Assembly (NCBI GenBank): GCA_947587085.1
Contig: CANPXX010000004.1
Span: forward strand, 1 to 49,193
DNA length: 49,193 bases
Direction of reading: 5' to 3'
Source of the DNA: an uncultured Clostridia bacterium
GTDB lineage: Bacteria; Bacillota; Clostridia; Christensenellales; Borkfalkiaceae
Position 1 is the first letter of the stretch. The number at the start of each line of letters is the position of its first letter. This document shows, piece after piece, positions 36,318 through 43,077 of this stretch. The notes beneath the pieces were generated by a model. It did no database searches, had not been told where the DNA came from, and worked only from the letters and a program-made list of their open reading frames with translations. The position numbers and the translations under genes are program-made.

Positions 36318-36346
36318 TTTCGGATTCGCAGTAGGGAGGTCGAAGG

Positions 36347-36586
36347 ATGCTGGAACTCATTAAATACGTCGTCGGACAGTTCGCCGAGGACAAGGAGCAC
36401 ATCGAGTATCGCGTGGAGGAGACGGAGAGCGAGATCACCGTCACCGTCCTCCTCTCGGATTCCGACATGGGGAAGGTCATCGGCAAGCAGGGGAAGATCG
36501 CCAAGGCGCTCCGCACCCTCGTGCGCGCCGCCACCCCGCGCGATAGCAAGAAGTACAACGTGGAGATCAAAGAGCGCGAAGCGTAA
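36347..36586 (+). CDS. khpA: KH-domain RNA-binding protein KhpA (YlqC)
   Basis: 79 residues, the usual size. A single KH domain has the GxxG loop in SDMGKVIGKQGKIAKALRTL. KhpA pairs with KhpB in Gram-positives and affects cell division and RNA stability. It follows rpsP as in most Firmicutes, but rimM, trmD and rplS, which normally come next, are not here; repeats follow instead. Confidence 0.94.
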   Translation: MLELIKYVVGQFAEDKEHIEYRVEETESEITVTVLLSDSDMGKVIGKQGKIAKALRTLVRAATPRDSKKYNVEIKEREA

Positions 36587-36599
36587 CGGCTTTTGCGCG

Positions 36600-36705
36600 A
36601 GGAACATTTTGCGGAAAAAGTTTCGCGAAATTCTTCATCGAATAGACACGCGCGGCGTAAGTATGCCGCGCGTGTTCTTATAATGCGGGCAAAGAATTTC
36701 GCGAC
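36600..36705 (+). terminator. Terminator-like repeat element A, copy 3
   Basis: After khpA: TTTCGCGAAATTCTTCATCG, then arms CACGCGCGGC (36647-36656) and GCCGCGCGTG (36665-36674) with an 8-nt loop, then TTCTTATAATGCGG. The same place and orientation relative to the upstream gene as copies 1 and 2. Confidence 0.6.
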
Positions 36706-36747
36706 AGAAAGGGGCTTGTCTGGGAAACTTATTTTGGGGCTCTCTGT

Positions 36748-36824
36748 CGCTTGCACAGACAACAAGCGCGGACGAGCCGCGCAAATTGGGGCGCGCTCCG
36801 CAAAATGCGATTTTGCTACGCGCG
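36748..36824 (+). repeat. 77-nt structured repeat element B, copy 2
   Basis: Same length and nearly the same sequence as 31259-31335, with the hairpin GCAAAAT-GCG-ATTTTGC and outer GCGCGC/CGCGCG pairing. It lies about 75 nt after the element A hairpin, as in copy 1, so A and B may be parts of one larger unit. Confidence 0.75.
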
Positions 36825-36927
36825 AGGGAAGTTTAATAGAAAGGCGCTTCTATTATGTCATGTTGCCCGACGCGTAGCGGCGCACGAGCGCGAAGCGCGA
36901 AGTAGCCGAGGCGAAGCCGCTTCTTTT

Positions 36928-37138
36928 TGTCATGTTGAGCGGAGGCGTAGCCGAAGTCGAAACATCTCTACCATACTAAAAACAAGGTAGAGATTTTTCG
37001 ACTTTGTTCGCTTCGCTCACTCCGCTCAAAATGACAAAAGAGCGTATGCGCGGGGCAGCATGACATTATTATAGAATGCTCCGCTACTTTGTCTACAGCT
37101 CGTGCCGCGCTTGGTCTACAATAGAAGCCTCGGGCGGG
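36928..37138. repeat. Repeat elements C and D after khpA
   Basis: TGTCAT (36928) to ATGACA (37031-37036) with ATCTCTACC and AAGGTAGAGAT inside, followed by an element D copy (37058-37138) ending AGAAGCCTCGGGCGG. The remaining 37139-37389 is very GC-rich with loosely repeated GTGCCGCCGC motifs; I see no supported gene in it. Confidence 0.6.
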
Positions 37139-37389
37139 TCATGACAAAAAGCGGCTATGCTTTACTACTTCGCCTTACGGCTTGTGCCGTGCGGCGAGGC
37201 GGTATAGCCCTCTGTGCGGTCAACATGGCAAGGGAAGGGCGCGCGTTGTGCCGCCGCAGTGGGAGGGGTGCCCCGTCCTGCATATGTGCCGCCGCGCATA
37301 CGGCGCTTCCTTCCCTCATGGGCGCGGGCGCACATCCTTGTGCCGCCGCATGGGAGCGGGCGCGCATATGCGTCCCGCGCCATGGGTGT

Positions 37390-38133
37390 CTACATCGTCA
37401 CGGAGAGGCAGACGGGGAAGTGGTCGCTCAGCCCTTGGTTGTCCCAGACCACGGGGTCGCGTCTGGGGAATCGCAGAAACGCGTTGTTGGCGAGGAAGTA
37501 ATCGAACTCCGACCAGACGGCGTCCGTGTACGGGCTGGAAGCGTGCGTGGGGCGATTCGCAAAGAGGATGGTATCGTGGTTGTTCCGATTGTAATATGCG
37601 CTGTGGTCGTTGGGGCAGATGACAGTATTCGTGGCGTTGGCGGGCGTCAGGTTGAAGTCGCCCGCAAGGAGGACGTCGCCCGCGCGTCGGATCTGTTGCC
37701 AAGCCGTGCGTAATTGGTCAGCGGCATTCGCCCCGGGGGAAGTGTGGATGTTCGCGATGCAAAGATTCCCTCTCTTCACATAGAGGATGGGGCGCATTTG
37801 GACGGGAGGCTGTATGATGTTGACGGCGAACATGTTTGCAGGACAGACGATCGCCATGCCGCACCGAAGATTTTTCGCCTCCCGCCAATAGGCGTATAGG
37901 CTGTATCTCTCGTTCGGGCGAGAAGCGAGACAAAAATGGCGGGTTAGGAGAGCGCCGTTCTGCGGTGCATCGAATCCGTAGCAGTTGGGCGCGCCGATCT
38001 CCTGCAGACAGAGCACGAAGTTTCCGCTCACGTAACCTAAGAGAGTTTCGAGCTTCTGCCACGGATCGACGGAATCGAATTTGTTGCGGCGCAGGGCGCC
38101 CTGCATGTTCCATGTGACGATATTCCAATCCAT
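37390..38133 (-). CDS. CdtB-like DNase I-fold nuclease
   Basis: 247-residue protein of the endonuclease/exonuclease/phosphatase (DNase I) superfamily. The motifs follow the order and wording of CdtB, the genotoxic subunit of cytolethal distending and typhoid toxins: VTWNMQG (Asn9), LCLQEIGAP (Glu45), RCGMAIV, MRPILYV (Arg114), ANIHTSPG (His130), LLAGDFNLTP (Asp159, Asn161), SEFDYFL (Asp211) and GLSDHFPV (Asp237, His238). All metal-binding and catalytic positions of the fold are present, so it should be active; DNA or phosphoinositide as substrate is inferred from CdtB. No signal peptide, and no CdtA, CdtC or pertussis-like partner in the window. The ATG follows the upstream stop directly, with AAGGAG in that gene's end. 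Base composition looks less GC-rich than its neighbours. Last gene of a four-gene unit. Confidence 0.85.
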   Translation of the reverse strand: MDWNIVTWNMQGALRRNKFDSVDPWQKLETLLGYVSGNFVLCLQEIGAPNCYGFDAPQNGALLTRHFCLASRPNERYSLYAYWREAKNLRCGMAIVCPANMFAVNIIQPPVQMRPILYVKRGNLCIANIHTSPGANAADQLRTAWQQIRRAGDVLLAGDFNLTPANATNTVICPNDHSAYYNRNNHDTILFANRPTHASSPYTDAVWSEFDYFLANNAFLRFPRRDPVVWDNQGLSDHFPVCLSVTM

Positions 38134-38391
38134 TCAATTCTCCTTATGCCAATACGGCTTCCTCTCGAAGCCGACATGGTAGACGATATATTGGGAGACG
38201 ATCTGATGTTCCCCGATGTTGAGGAGGAAGAAATTCTTCTCCTGCGCCACCAACCTGCCGCCGCGGGCGAGCGCCTCGTTGAGACGCTTCGTCTGGGCGG
38301 CGATGGCGCCCTCGTCGGGGAGCTTTTCCGCATCCTTGTTGCCGACGGGATAGCGGATGATGTATTTGAGATCGCTCAGCGAATATGCCAT
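38134..38391 (-). CDS. Small unknown protein between DUF2589 and nuclease genes
   Basis: 85 residues, starting MAYSLSDLKYIIRYPVGNKD and ending VGFERKPYWHKEN. I do not recognise a family. It is soluble, mixed alpha/beta by appearance, with a predicted amphipathic helix (AIAAQTKRLNEALARGG) followed by alternating hydrophobic strands (NFFLLNI, IVSQYIVYHVGF). It begins 3 nt after the DUF2589 stop without a strong ribosome-binding site, and its TGA abuts the nuclease ATG. This coupling suggests it is made in fixed ratio with the nuclease; an inhibitor, adaptor or chaperone are possibilities without direct evidence. Confidence 0.75.
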   Translation of the reverse strand: MAYSLSDLKYIIRYPVGNKDAEKLPDEGAIAAQTKRLNEALARGGRLVAQEKNFFLLNIGEHQIVSQYIVYHVGFERKPYWHKEN

Positions 38392-38394
38392 CGC

Positions 38395-38988
38395 TTAGCT
38401 CTCTTGGGTGACGGCGGAGGGAGCGACGGCGCTCGCGAGGATGTCGAGCATGCGCATGAGTCCCTCGGGCGTCTTTTGCTGGCTCGCCTCCACCTCGACG
38501 TGATATTTCGCCGAGTTGTCGCTGCTGCGCGTGTTGCTCTCGTGACAGGAGACGGAGCCCTTGATGGACACGTTCATCGCGAAGGGTCCGATCTTCAATC
38601 CCGCCGAGCCCGCGACGGAGGTGTCCTGATCGCGCTTGGACTCCGAGCTGGTCGAAGAGCGCACCTCCATGTCGAAGGTGATCTGCACCTTTTCGATGGA
38701 GAGGGCGGGGATGTTGACGATGGCAAGAAGGGGGACGTTCATATCCACCTTTTCACTGCCCATCTTTGTCTCGTCCCCGCTCGCCGCGGTGCGGGAGAAC
38801 GAGAAGTTTGCGGTCCGCACCTTCCGTACGCCGTTCTCCACCGCTTCGAGTCCCACTTCTTCGATGAAGTTGAGGGTGGAGTGCGCGAGCATCGTCTGCG
38901 CCTCGCACGCCGCCTTGAGGGGACCGCCGATGAGAGCCGCCATGTCCAGCCCGCTGAATTGGTTGGAGATGGATACCAGATCCGCCAT
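38395..38988 (-). CDS. DUF2589-type protein, longer paralogue
   Basis: 197 residues with the hallmarks of DUF2589 as I know the family: an N-terminal helical stretch AALIGGPLKAACEAQTMLAH (17-36), VRTANFSFSRT, a central beta motif VPLLAIVNIPAL (85-96) then VQITFDMEV, the polar stretch NTRSSDNSAKYHVEVEA (152-168) and a C-terminal TPEGLMRMLDILASAV. No signal peptide or membrane segment. The family has no established function. It is paralogous to the protein encoded just upstream, sharing the VP.L..I...L.......I.F core and the PEG(L/F)..(I/M) end. TAAGGAGG precedes its ATG. Confidence 0.85.
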   Translation of the reverse strand: MADLVSISNQFSGLDMAALIGGPLKAACEAQTMLAHSTLNFIEEVGLEAVENGVRKVRTANFSFSRTAASGDETKMGSEKVDMNVPLLAIVNIPALSIEKVQITFDMEVRSSTSSESKRDQDTSVAGSAGLKIGPFAMNVSIKGSVSCHESNTRSSDNSAKYHVEVEASQQKTPEGLMRMLDILASAVAPSAVTQES

Positions 38989-39003
38989 AGTTGTACCTCC
39001 TTA

Positions 39004-39480
39004 TTACGGTAAGATTTTTATCATTTCATCGCGGATGCGCAAAAACCCTTCGGGCGCTTCCTCCGCGAGAAATTTCAGGGTGATGTTGGCATAGCTGTCG
39101 TTCCCGCCCCGTCGGCGGAAGGTGGGGATATAGCCGATGCGCTCCCCCGCGTCCGCGTTCGCCGCCATGCCGTTGGACGCGGCGGGCTCGCTGAGACGGA
39201 CCTTCCCCGAGAGCTTTACTTTGAAGTCGATCGTGATCTCGTTGAGTTTGAGGGAGGAGACGGGGATGAGGCAGAGCACGGGGACGTCGAGCTCCCGATA
39301 TTCCGCCGAACCGTCCTCGTTGAAGGCGGGACAGCGGATGGAAATGGTCTTGGGGGTGCCGTCCTCCTCGAACAGGTCGCGCATGGAGCGGAGATGCTGT
39401 TGTTCCGCCATGCGGTTGACGGAGAGGAACGCCTCCTGTATAGAGGAAATGAGCCCGTCGAAGCTCTCTACTTTTGCCAT
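39004..39480 (-). CDS. DUF2589-type protein, shorter paralogue
   Basis: 158 residues, first gene of the operon. It shares with its neighbour the beta core VPVLCLIPVSSLKLNEITID (66-85) and the C-terminal APEGFLRIRDEMI (142-154). Its N-terminus lacks the LIGGPLKAACEAQ helix and has instead a helix with EAFLSVNRMAEQQHLRSMRD. The start is MAKVESF, chosen because AAAGGAGG lies 5 nt before this ATG on the minus strand. Two different DUF2589-type proteins in one operon suggest a hetero-oligomer; this is inference. Confidence 0.8.
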   Translation of the reverse strand: MAKVESFDGLISSIQEAFLSVNRMAEQQHLRSMRDLFEEDGTPKTISIRCPAFNEDGSAEYRELDVPVLCLIPVSSLKLNEITIDFKVKLSGKVRLSEPAASNGMAANADAGERIGYIPTFRRRGGNDSYANITLKFLAEEAPEGFLRIRDEMIKILP

Positions 39481-39498
39481 ATCGTCCTCCTTTTCTCT

Positions 39499-39560
39499 AT
39501 CGTAGCACACATCAGCCTGTTTCCGTAAAAGGAAACAGGCTGATGTGGAACATCAGCCTG
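39499..39560 (-). promoter_or_regulatory. Alternative hairpins and possible promoter before the DUF2589-nuclease operon
   Basis: CACATCAGCCTGTTTCC (39508-39524) and GGAAACAGGCTGATGTG (39531-39547) are perfectly complementary over 17 bp with a 6-nt loop. A third segment, CATCAGCCTG (39551-39560), can instead pair with 39536-39545. The two stems exclude each other. Neither is followed by a T-run in either direction, so this is not a plain terminator. On the minus strand TGCTACGAT (39499-39507) resembles an extended -10 box right beside the dyad, so the palindrome could be an operator; TTGACA (39563-39568) lies further upstream without a matching -10. Confidence 0.6.
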
Positions 39561-39588
39561 CCTGTCAACTGTTTTTGCAAAAATTTCC

Positions 39589-39622
39589 GAAAAAATTTTC
39601 CGCCCCCTTTTGAGGGGCGGAA
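39589..39622 (-). terminator. Intrinsic terminator after pgi
   Basis: On the minus strand the stem TTCCGCCCC/GGGGCGGAA (39614-39622 with 39598-39606) is followed by AATTTTTT. It separates pgi from the DUF2589 operon, which therefore needs its own promoter. Confidence 0.85.
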
Positions 39623-39627
39623 GTTTG

Positions 39628-41055
39628 TCATACGAGATAGGCGGGGTCTGGCGCGGCTTCGTCGAGCGCGGCGCGCTGCGCCTCATAGCCGGGTTTGCCG
39701 AGGAGGGCGAAGGTCGCCTTCTTGCCCGCCTCCACGCCGGGCTGGTTGAAGGTATCGATGTTGAACATCGCGCCCGCGTACGCCGTTTGCAGTTCGAAGA
39801 GATAGAGGAGCTGTCCCAGCGTAAATTCGTTCAGGACGGGGAGGTGGATGGTGTAGTTGAGCCGACCCGCCTTGGTGAGCGCATACGCTGTCGCCTTGTT
39901 CTCCGCGCGGATGAGCTCCTCCATCGTATGCCCGCCGAGGAAGCTCACGTCGGGGATGCTCTCGCATCCGTGGGGGATGGGGGTCTTTTCCTTATACGAG
40001 CCGACGGAGAGGAAGGTGACGATCTTGTCGAAGGGACCCTCGGTGTACAGCTGGACCTGCGAGTGCTGGTCGGTCACGCCGAGCGCCTTGACGGGCGTCT
40101 GCCCCACGTTGCAGGGTTCGCCCGAAAGGGTCACGTTCTTGCCGAGGCTCTCCGCCCAGAGCTGTGCGTACCAATCGGACACATAGCGCAGGTTGTCGGA
40201 ATAGGGCATGAGCACGCCGATGTTCTTGCCGTTCTTCATGGAGATGTATTGGATGGTCGCGGCGAGAAGGGCAGGGTTCTTGCGGTAGTCCGAGGCGCGG
40301 CACAGCTTATCCATATAAGCGGCTCCCTTCAAGAGCAGTTTGATGTCGATGCCGAGCACCGCCGCGGGGAGCAGCCCCACGGGGCAGAGTTCGGAGAATC
40401 TCCCGCCCACGCCGTCGGGGAGGACGTACCGCTTCACGCCGCCGAGCTCGTCGGAGATCTTCACGAGGTTCCCGCGCTTCTCGTCGGTGGTGAACACCAC
40501 GTTCTCGCGGATGTTCACGCCCGCCTTCTTCAAGAGATCGGAAATGATGAGGTATTGCGCCATCGTCTCGCTCGTCGCGCCCGACTTGGAGATGACGTTG
40601 AAGCAGGTCTTGCGGACGTCGATGACGTCGAGGAGCTCCTTCATGCGCACGGGGTCCACGTTGTCCTCCACGAAGAAGCGGGGACCCTTCCGCTTGGACT
40701 TGGGAAGGTCGTTATAGTGCAGATGGCAGAGCGCGTTGAACGCCATGGTGGGACCGAGCGCGGAGCCGCCGATGCCGAGCACGACGAAGGCGTCGAACTT
40801 GCGGCGGATGAGCTTTGCCGTTTCGAGGATGTCCGCCACGATCTCGCTTTGGTTATAGGGCAGTTCGGTCCAGCCCATGAAGAGCTCGTCCTTGCCGCGG
40901 TTGGCGCTCACATAGGCGTGTGCCTCCCTGGCGAGCTTCTTGTGCGCCTCGAAGGTGCGTTCGGAGATTCCCTTGTCCTTGAGGTATTTGTCGGTCACGT
41001 TGGTGTAGTCCACCTGCACGCGCCAATTTTTGCGCAATTCTTCGGTCAGTTTCAT
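39628..41055 (-). CDS. pgi: Glucose-6-phosphate isomerase
   Basis: 475-residue cytoplasmic enzyme converting glucose 6-phosphate and fructose 6-phosphate. Sugar isomerase signatures are present: VLGIGGSALGPTMAFNAL, SKSGATSETMAQYLI, GVGGRFSELCPVGLLPAAVL and the C-terminal FNQPGVEAGKK. The start is MKLTEELRKNW, with GGAGG 5 nt before its ATG; an upstream in-frame Met (41100) lies within the promoter. Length agrees with the short Gram-positive form. It is transcribed alone, between its own promoter and terminator. Confidence 0.96.
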   Translation of the reverse strand: MKLTEELRKNWRVQVDYTNVTDKYLKDKGISERTFEAHKKLAREAHAYVSANRGKDELFMGWTELPYNQSEIVADILETAKLIRRKFDAFVVLGIGGSALGPTMAFNALCHLHYNDLPKSKRKGPRFFVEDNVDPVRMKELLDVIDVRKTCFNVISKSGATSETMAQYLIISDLLKKAGVNIRENVVFTTDEKRGNLVKISDELGGVKRYVLPDGVGGRFSELCPVGLLPAAVLGIDIKLLLKGAAYMDKLCRASDYRKNPALLAATIQYISMKNGKNIGVLMPYSDNLRYVSDWYAQLWAESLGKNVTLSGEPCNVGQTPVKALGVTDQHSQVQLYTEGPFDKIVTFLSVGSYKEKTPIPHGCESIPDVSFLGGHTMEELIRAENKATAYALTKAGRLNYTIHLPVLNEFTLGQLLYLFELQTAYAGAMFNIDTFNQPGVEAGKKATFALLGKPGYEAQRAALDEAAPDPAYLV

Positions 41056-41088
41056 AATTTCCTCCGTTGGCACATCGTGCCGTTTCAC

Positions 41089-41117
41089 ATTGTAACACAT
41101 TTCGCGGGCAAAGGCAA
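41089..41117 (-). promoter_or_regulatory. SigA-type promoter of pgi
   Basis: On the minus strand TTGCCT (41112-41117), a 17-nt spacer and TACAAT (41089-41094). Confidence 0.65.
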
Positions 41118-41145
41118 CCCCTGCACGGACTTTTTCCGAATTTTT

Positions 41146-42669
41146 TTATCCCCGCGCGGAGGCGGCGCAGGCGGACCGTCTGCGGCGGAAGAGACGGCGG
41201 AAGAGGACGCGGAGATCGGAGAGCCGCAAGAGCTGGATGGCGGCGAGCTCCGCGGCGCCCGCCGCGAGGAAGGCGGCGGCGAGGGCGGCGCGGTAGTCGA
41301 GGAAGGGCATGAGCGCGTCCCGCACGACCGCCCCCGCGAAGAAGGCAATGAGCATCATGACGGCGAGGCGGGCGAAGTAGCTCCCCGAGCGGAGCCGTCC
41401 CGTCCGCTTTTTGAGGAGGACGAGCGAGCAGACGGCGGTCACGCAGTAGTCGCACGCCATGCCCACAAGGAGCGCCCCGCTGCCGAGATAGGGGGGGAGG
41501 AACCACACGCAGAGCAGCATGCTCGCGGCGCCGAGGAGGAAGAAGGCGAGGGTGTAGCGCTCGCAGCCGAGGGAGTTGAGGATGCTCGTGGAGATCATCG
41601 TCACGCTCATGGGGAGGAGGATGAGGGCGCTCGCGGCGATGAGCTTGCCGCTCTCGGCGTTGGAGTAGAGAAAGACTCCCACCCCCTCGCCGCAGGCGGC
41701 GAAGAAGGGGACGAGACAGCCCGCGATGAGGAGGGTCGCGTTGAGCGCCTTCTTCACGAGTTCGGAGAGCTGTTCCCTGTCTCCCCTGTAATAGCATTCG
41801 GAGAGCTCGGGGACGAGCACGAGCGCGATGGAGCTGATGAGCGAGCAGGGGATCATGAGCACGGGCATCACCATGCCGCCCACCACGCCGTATTCGCTCA
41901 TGGCGCGGGAGGAGGAGACGCCCGCCTGCATCAGCCGCATGGGGAAAATCACCGAGATGGCGGAGTTCACGAGGGAGGAGGAGGTGCGCATCGCTGTCAC
42001 GGGCAGGGAGGAGCGCAGGAGCGGACCTATCTCCCGTTTCGGGGAGCGGAGCCGCCCGCCCTTCAGGAAGAAGTAGAACGCCGCGGCGGAGAAGGAGGCG
42101 AGGTAGGAGACGAGCACGGCGACTGCGGCGGCGTTCACGTCGGCAAGGTCGCAGGAGAAGAACACGAGGAGGCAGACGCCCACCGCGATCATCACGATCT
42201 CCTCGATGAGCTCGATGAGAGAGTAGGCGAAGAAGCGCTTGTTCCCCCAGAAGCACCCGCGGATGATGGCGTACACCGAGGTGAAGGAGAGCCCGAAGAG
42301 GAAGATATAGAAGAGGTCGGCACAGCGGGGGTCGGAGAAGATGGAGGAGAAGGGCTTGCGGAGCACGAAGAGGAGGAGGGTGATGGGCAAGCTGAAACAG
42401 AGGGAGATGAGCATGGCGGCGGTGGTCGCCGCCTGTTCGCCCCGCGCGTCCCCGTGCGCGCGGTGCTTGGCGATGGTGCGCGAGAGGGTGATGGGCAGTC
42501 CGCTCGAACAGACGGTGAGGAACACGGCGAACACGCTGAGCGCGACCTGATACACGCCCAGCCCTTCGGGACCGAGGGTGCGGGAGAGGATGATGCGGTA
42601 GAGGAAGCCGAGGCAATGTTCGAAGGCGGCGAAGAGCGTCACGACGGCGGCTGTCTTATATAAATTCAT
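41146..42669 (-). CDS. SpoVB/MurJ-like polysaccharide flippase (MOP superfamily)
   Basis: 507-residue membrane protein with about 12 to 14 hydrophobic segments, starting MNLYKTAAVVTLFAAFEHCL followed by GFLYRIILSRTLGPEGLGVY, the typical SpoVB-like opening. MPLLMIP-like and ISTSILNSLG stretches fit the family. Members move lipid-linked saccharides across the membrane; SpoVB itself serves spore cortex formation. This protein could be SpoVB, a MurJ substitute or an exopolysaccharide flippase, and sequence alone does not decide. No strong ribosome-binding site is visible. It is divergent from the LysM-like gene. Confidence 0.85.
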   Translation of the reverse strand: MNLYKTAAVVTLFAAFEHCLGFLYRIILSRTLGPEGLGVYQVALSVFAVFLTVCSSGLPITLSRTIAKHRAHGDARGEQAATTAAMLISLCFSLPITLLLFVLRKPFSSIFSDPRCADLFYIFLFGLSFTSVYAIIRGCFWGNKRFFAYSLIELIEEIVMIAVGVCLLVFFSCDLADVNAAAVAVLVSYLASFSAAAFYFFLKGGRLRSPKREIGPLLRSSLPVTAMRTSSSLVNSAISVIFPMRLMQAGVSSSRAMSEYGVVGGMVMPVLMIPCSLISSIALVLVPELSECYYRGDREQLSELVKKALNATLLIAGCLVPFFAACGEGVGVFLYSNAESGKLIAASALILLPMSVTMISTSILNSLGCERYTLAFFLLGAASMLLCVWFLPPYLGSGALLVGMACDYCVTAVCSLVLLKKRTGRLRSGSYFARLAVMMLIAFFAGAVVRDALMPFLDYRAALAAAFLAAGAAELAAIQLLRLSDLRVLFRRLFRRRRSACAASARG

Positions 42670-42726
42670 GGAATTATTGTATTCGCCGCCGTCACCGCAT
42701 TATGAACGCGCGCATAGGATAGGAGC

Positions 42727-43008
42727 GTGAAACTTTCTCTTTTGCGCCCTGCGCGCTATCGGTTGAAGCGGGGACAGACCATCTCAGAGGCGGCGGAGAC
42801 GTTCGGCGTGACCCCCCGCGCCCTCGCCCTCGCCTGTCCGTCCGGAGGGGACGCCGCGGGATGCGTGCTCCTCGTCCCGCCCCCCGCGGGCGATCTTTAC
42901 AGGGTGCGGGGCGGGGAGAGCAAGACTCTCCTGTGCGGCTCGCCCGAGGCGTTCGAGAAAAAGAACGGGACGCGCCATCTCTATATCGGGCAGACGGTGT
43001 ACTTATAG
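42727..43008 (+). CDS. Small LysM-like protein
   Basis: 93 residues starting at GTG. The first half, YRLKRGQTISEAAETFGVTP then ALALACPSG and VLLVPP, matches a LysM peptidoglycan-binding fold; the second half, LYRVRGGESKTLLCGSPEAF then GTRHLYIGQTVYL, looks like a degenerate second LysM. There is no signal peptide. The ribosome-binding site AGGAG (42721-42725) is only one base from the GTG, which makes the exact start uncertain. Leaderless LysM proteins occur in spore coat and cortex, so a spore role is conceivable next to a SpoVB-like gene, but unproven. Confidence 0.7.
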   Translation: MKLSLLRPARYRLKRGQTISEAAETFGVTPRALALACPSGGDAAGCVLLVPPPAGDLYRVRGGESKTLLCGSPEAFEKKNGTRHLYIGQTVYL

Positions 43009-43077
43009 GCACCGCCGCCGCGCTCTCCCGCATACAATGCAGTAAACCGAGATACGGTTGTTTTACGGAGGTATCCT

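Noticed and set aside
37102-37713. 203-codon plus-strand frame opposite the nuclease gene end
   Set aside because: Its 3' half is antisense to the CdtB-like gene and its 5' half is GC-rich repeat DNA; no motif.
39508-39547. Strong hairpin read as an intrinsic terminator
   Set aside because: No T-run follows on either strand, and pgi already has a proper terminator at 39589-39622.
39610-42663. 1017-codon open frame on the plus strand
   Set aside because: Antisense shadow of pgi and the SpoVB-like gene; His/Glu/Gly-rich translation without motifs.
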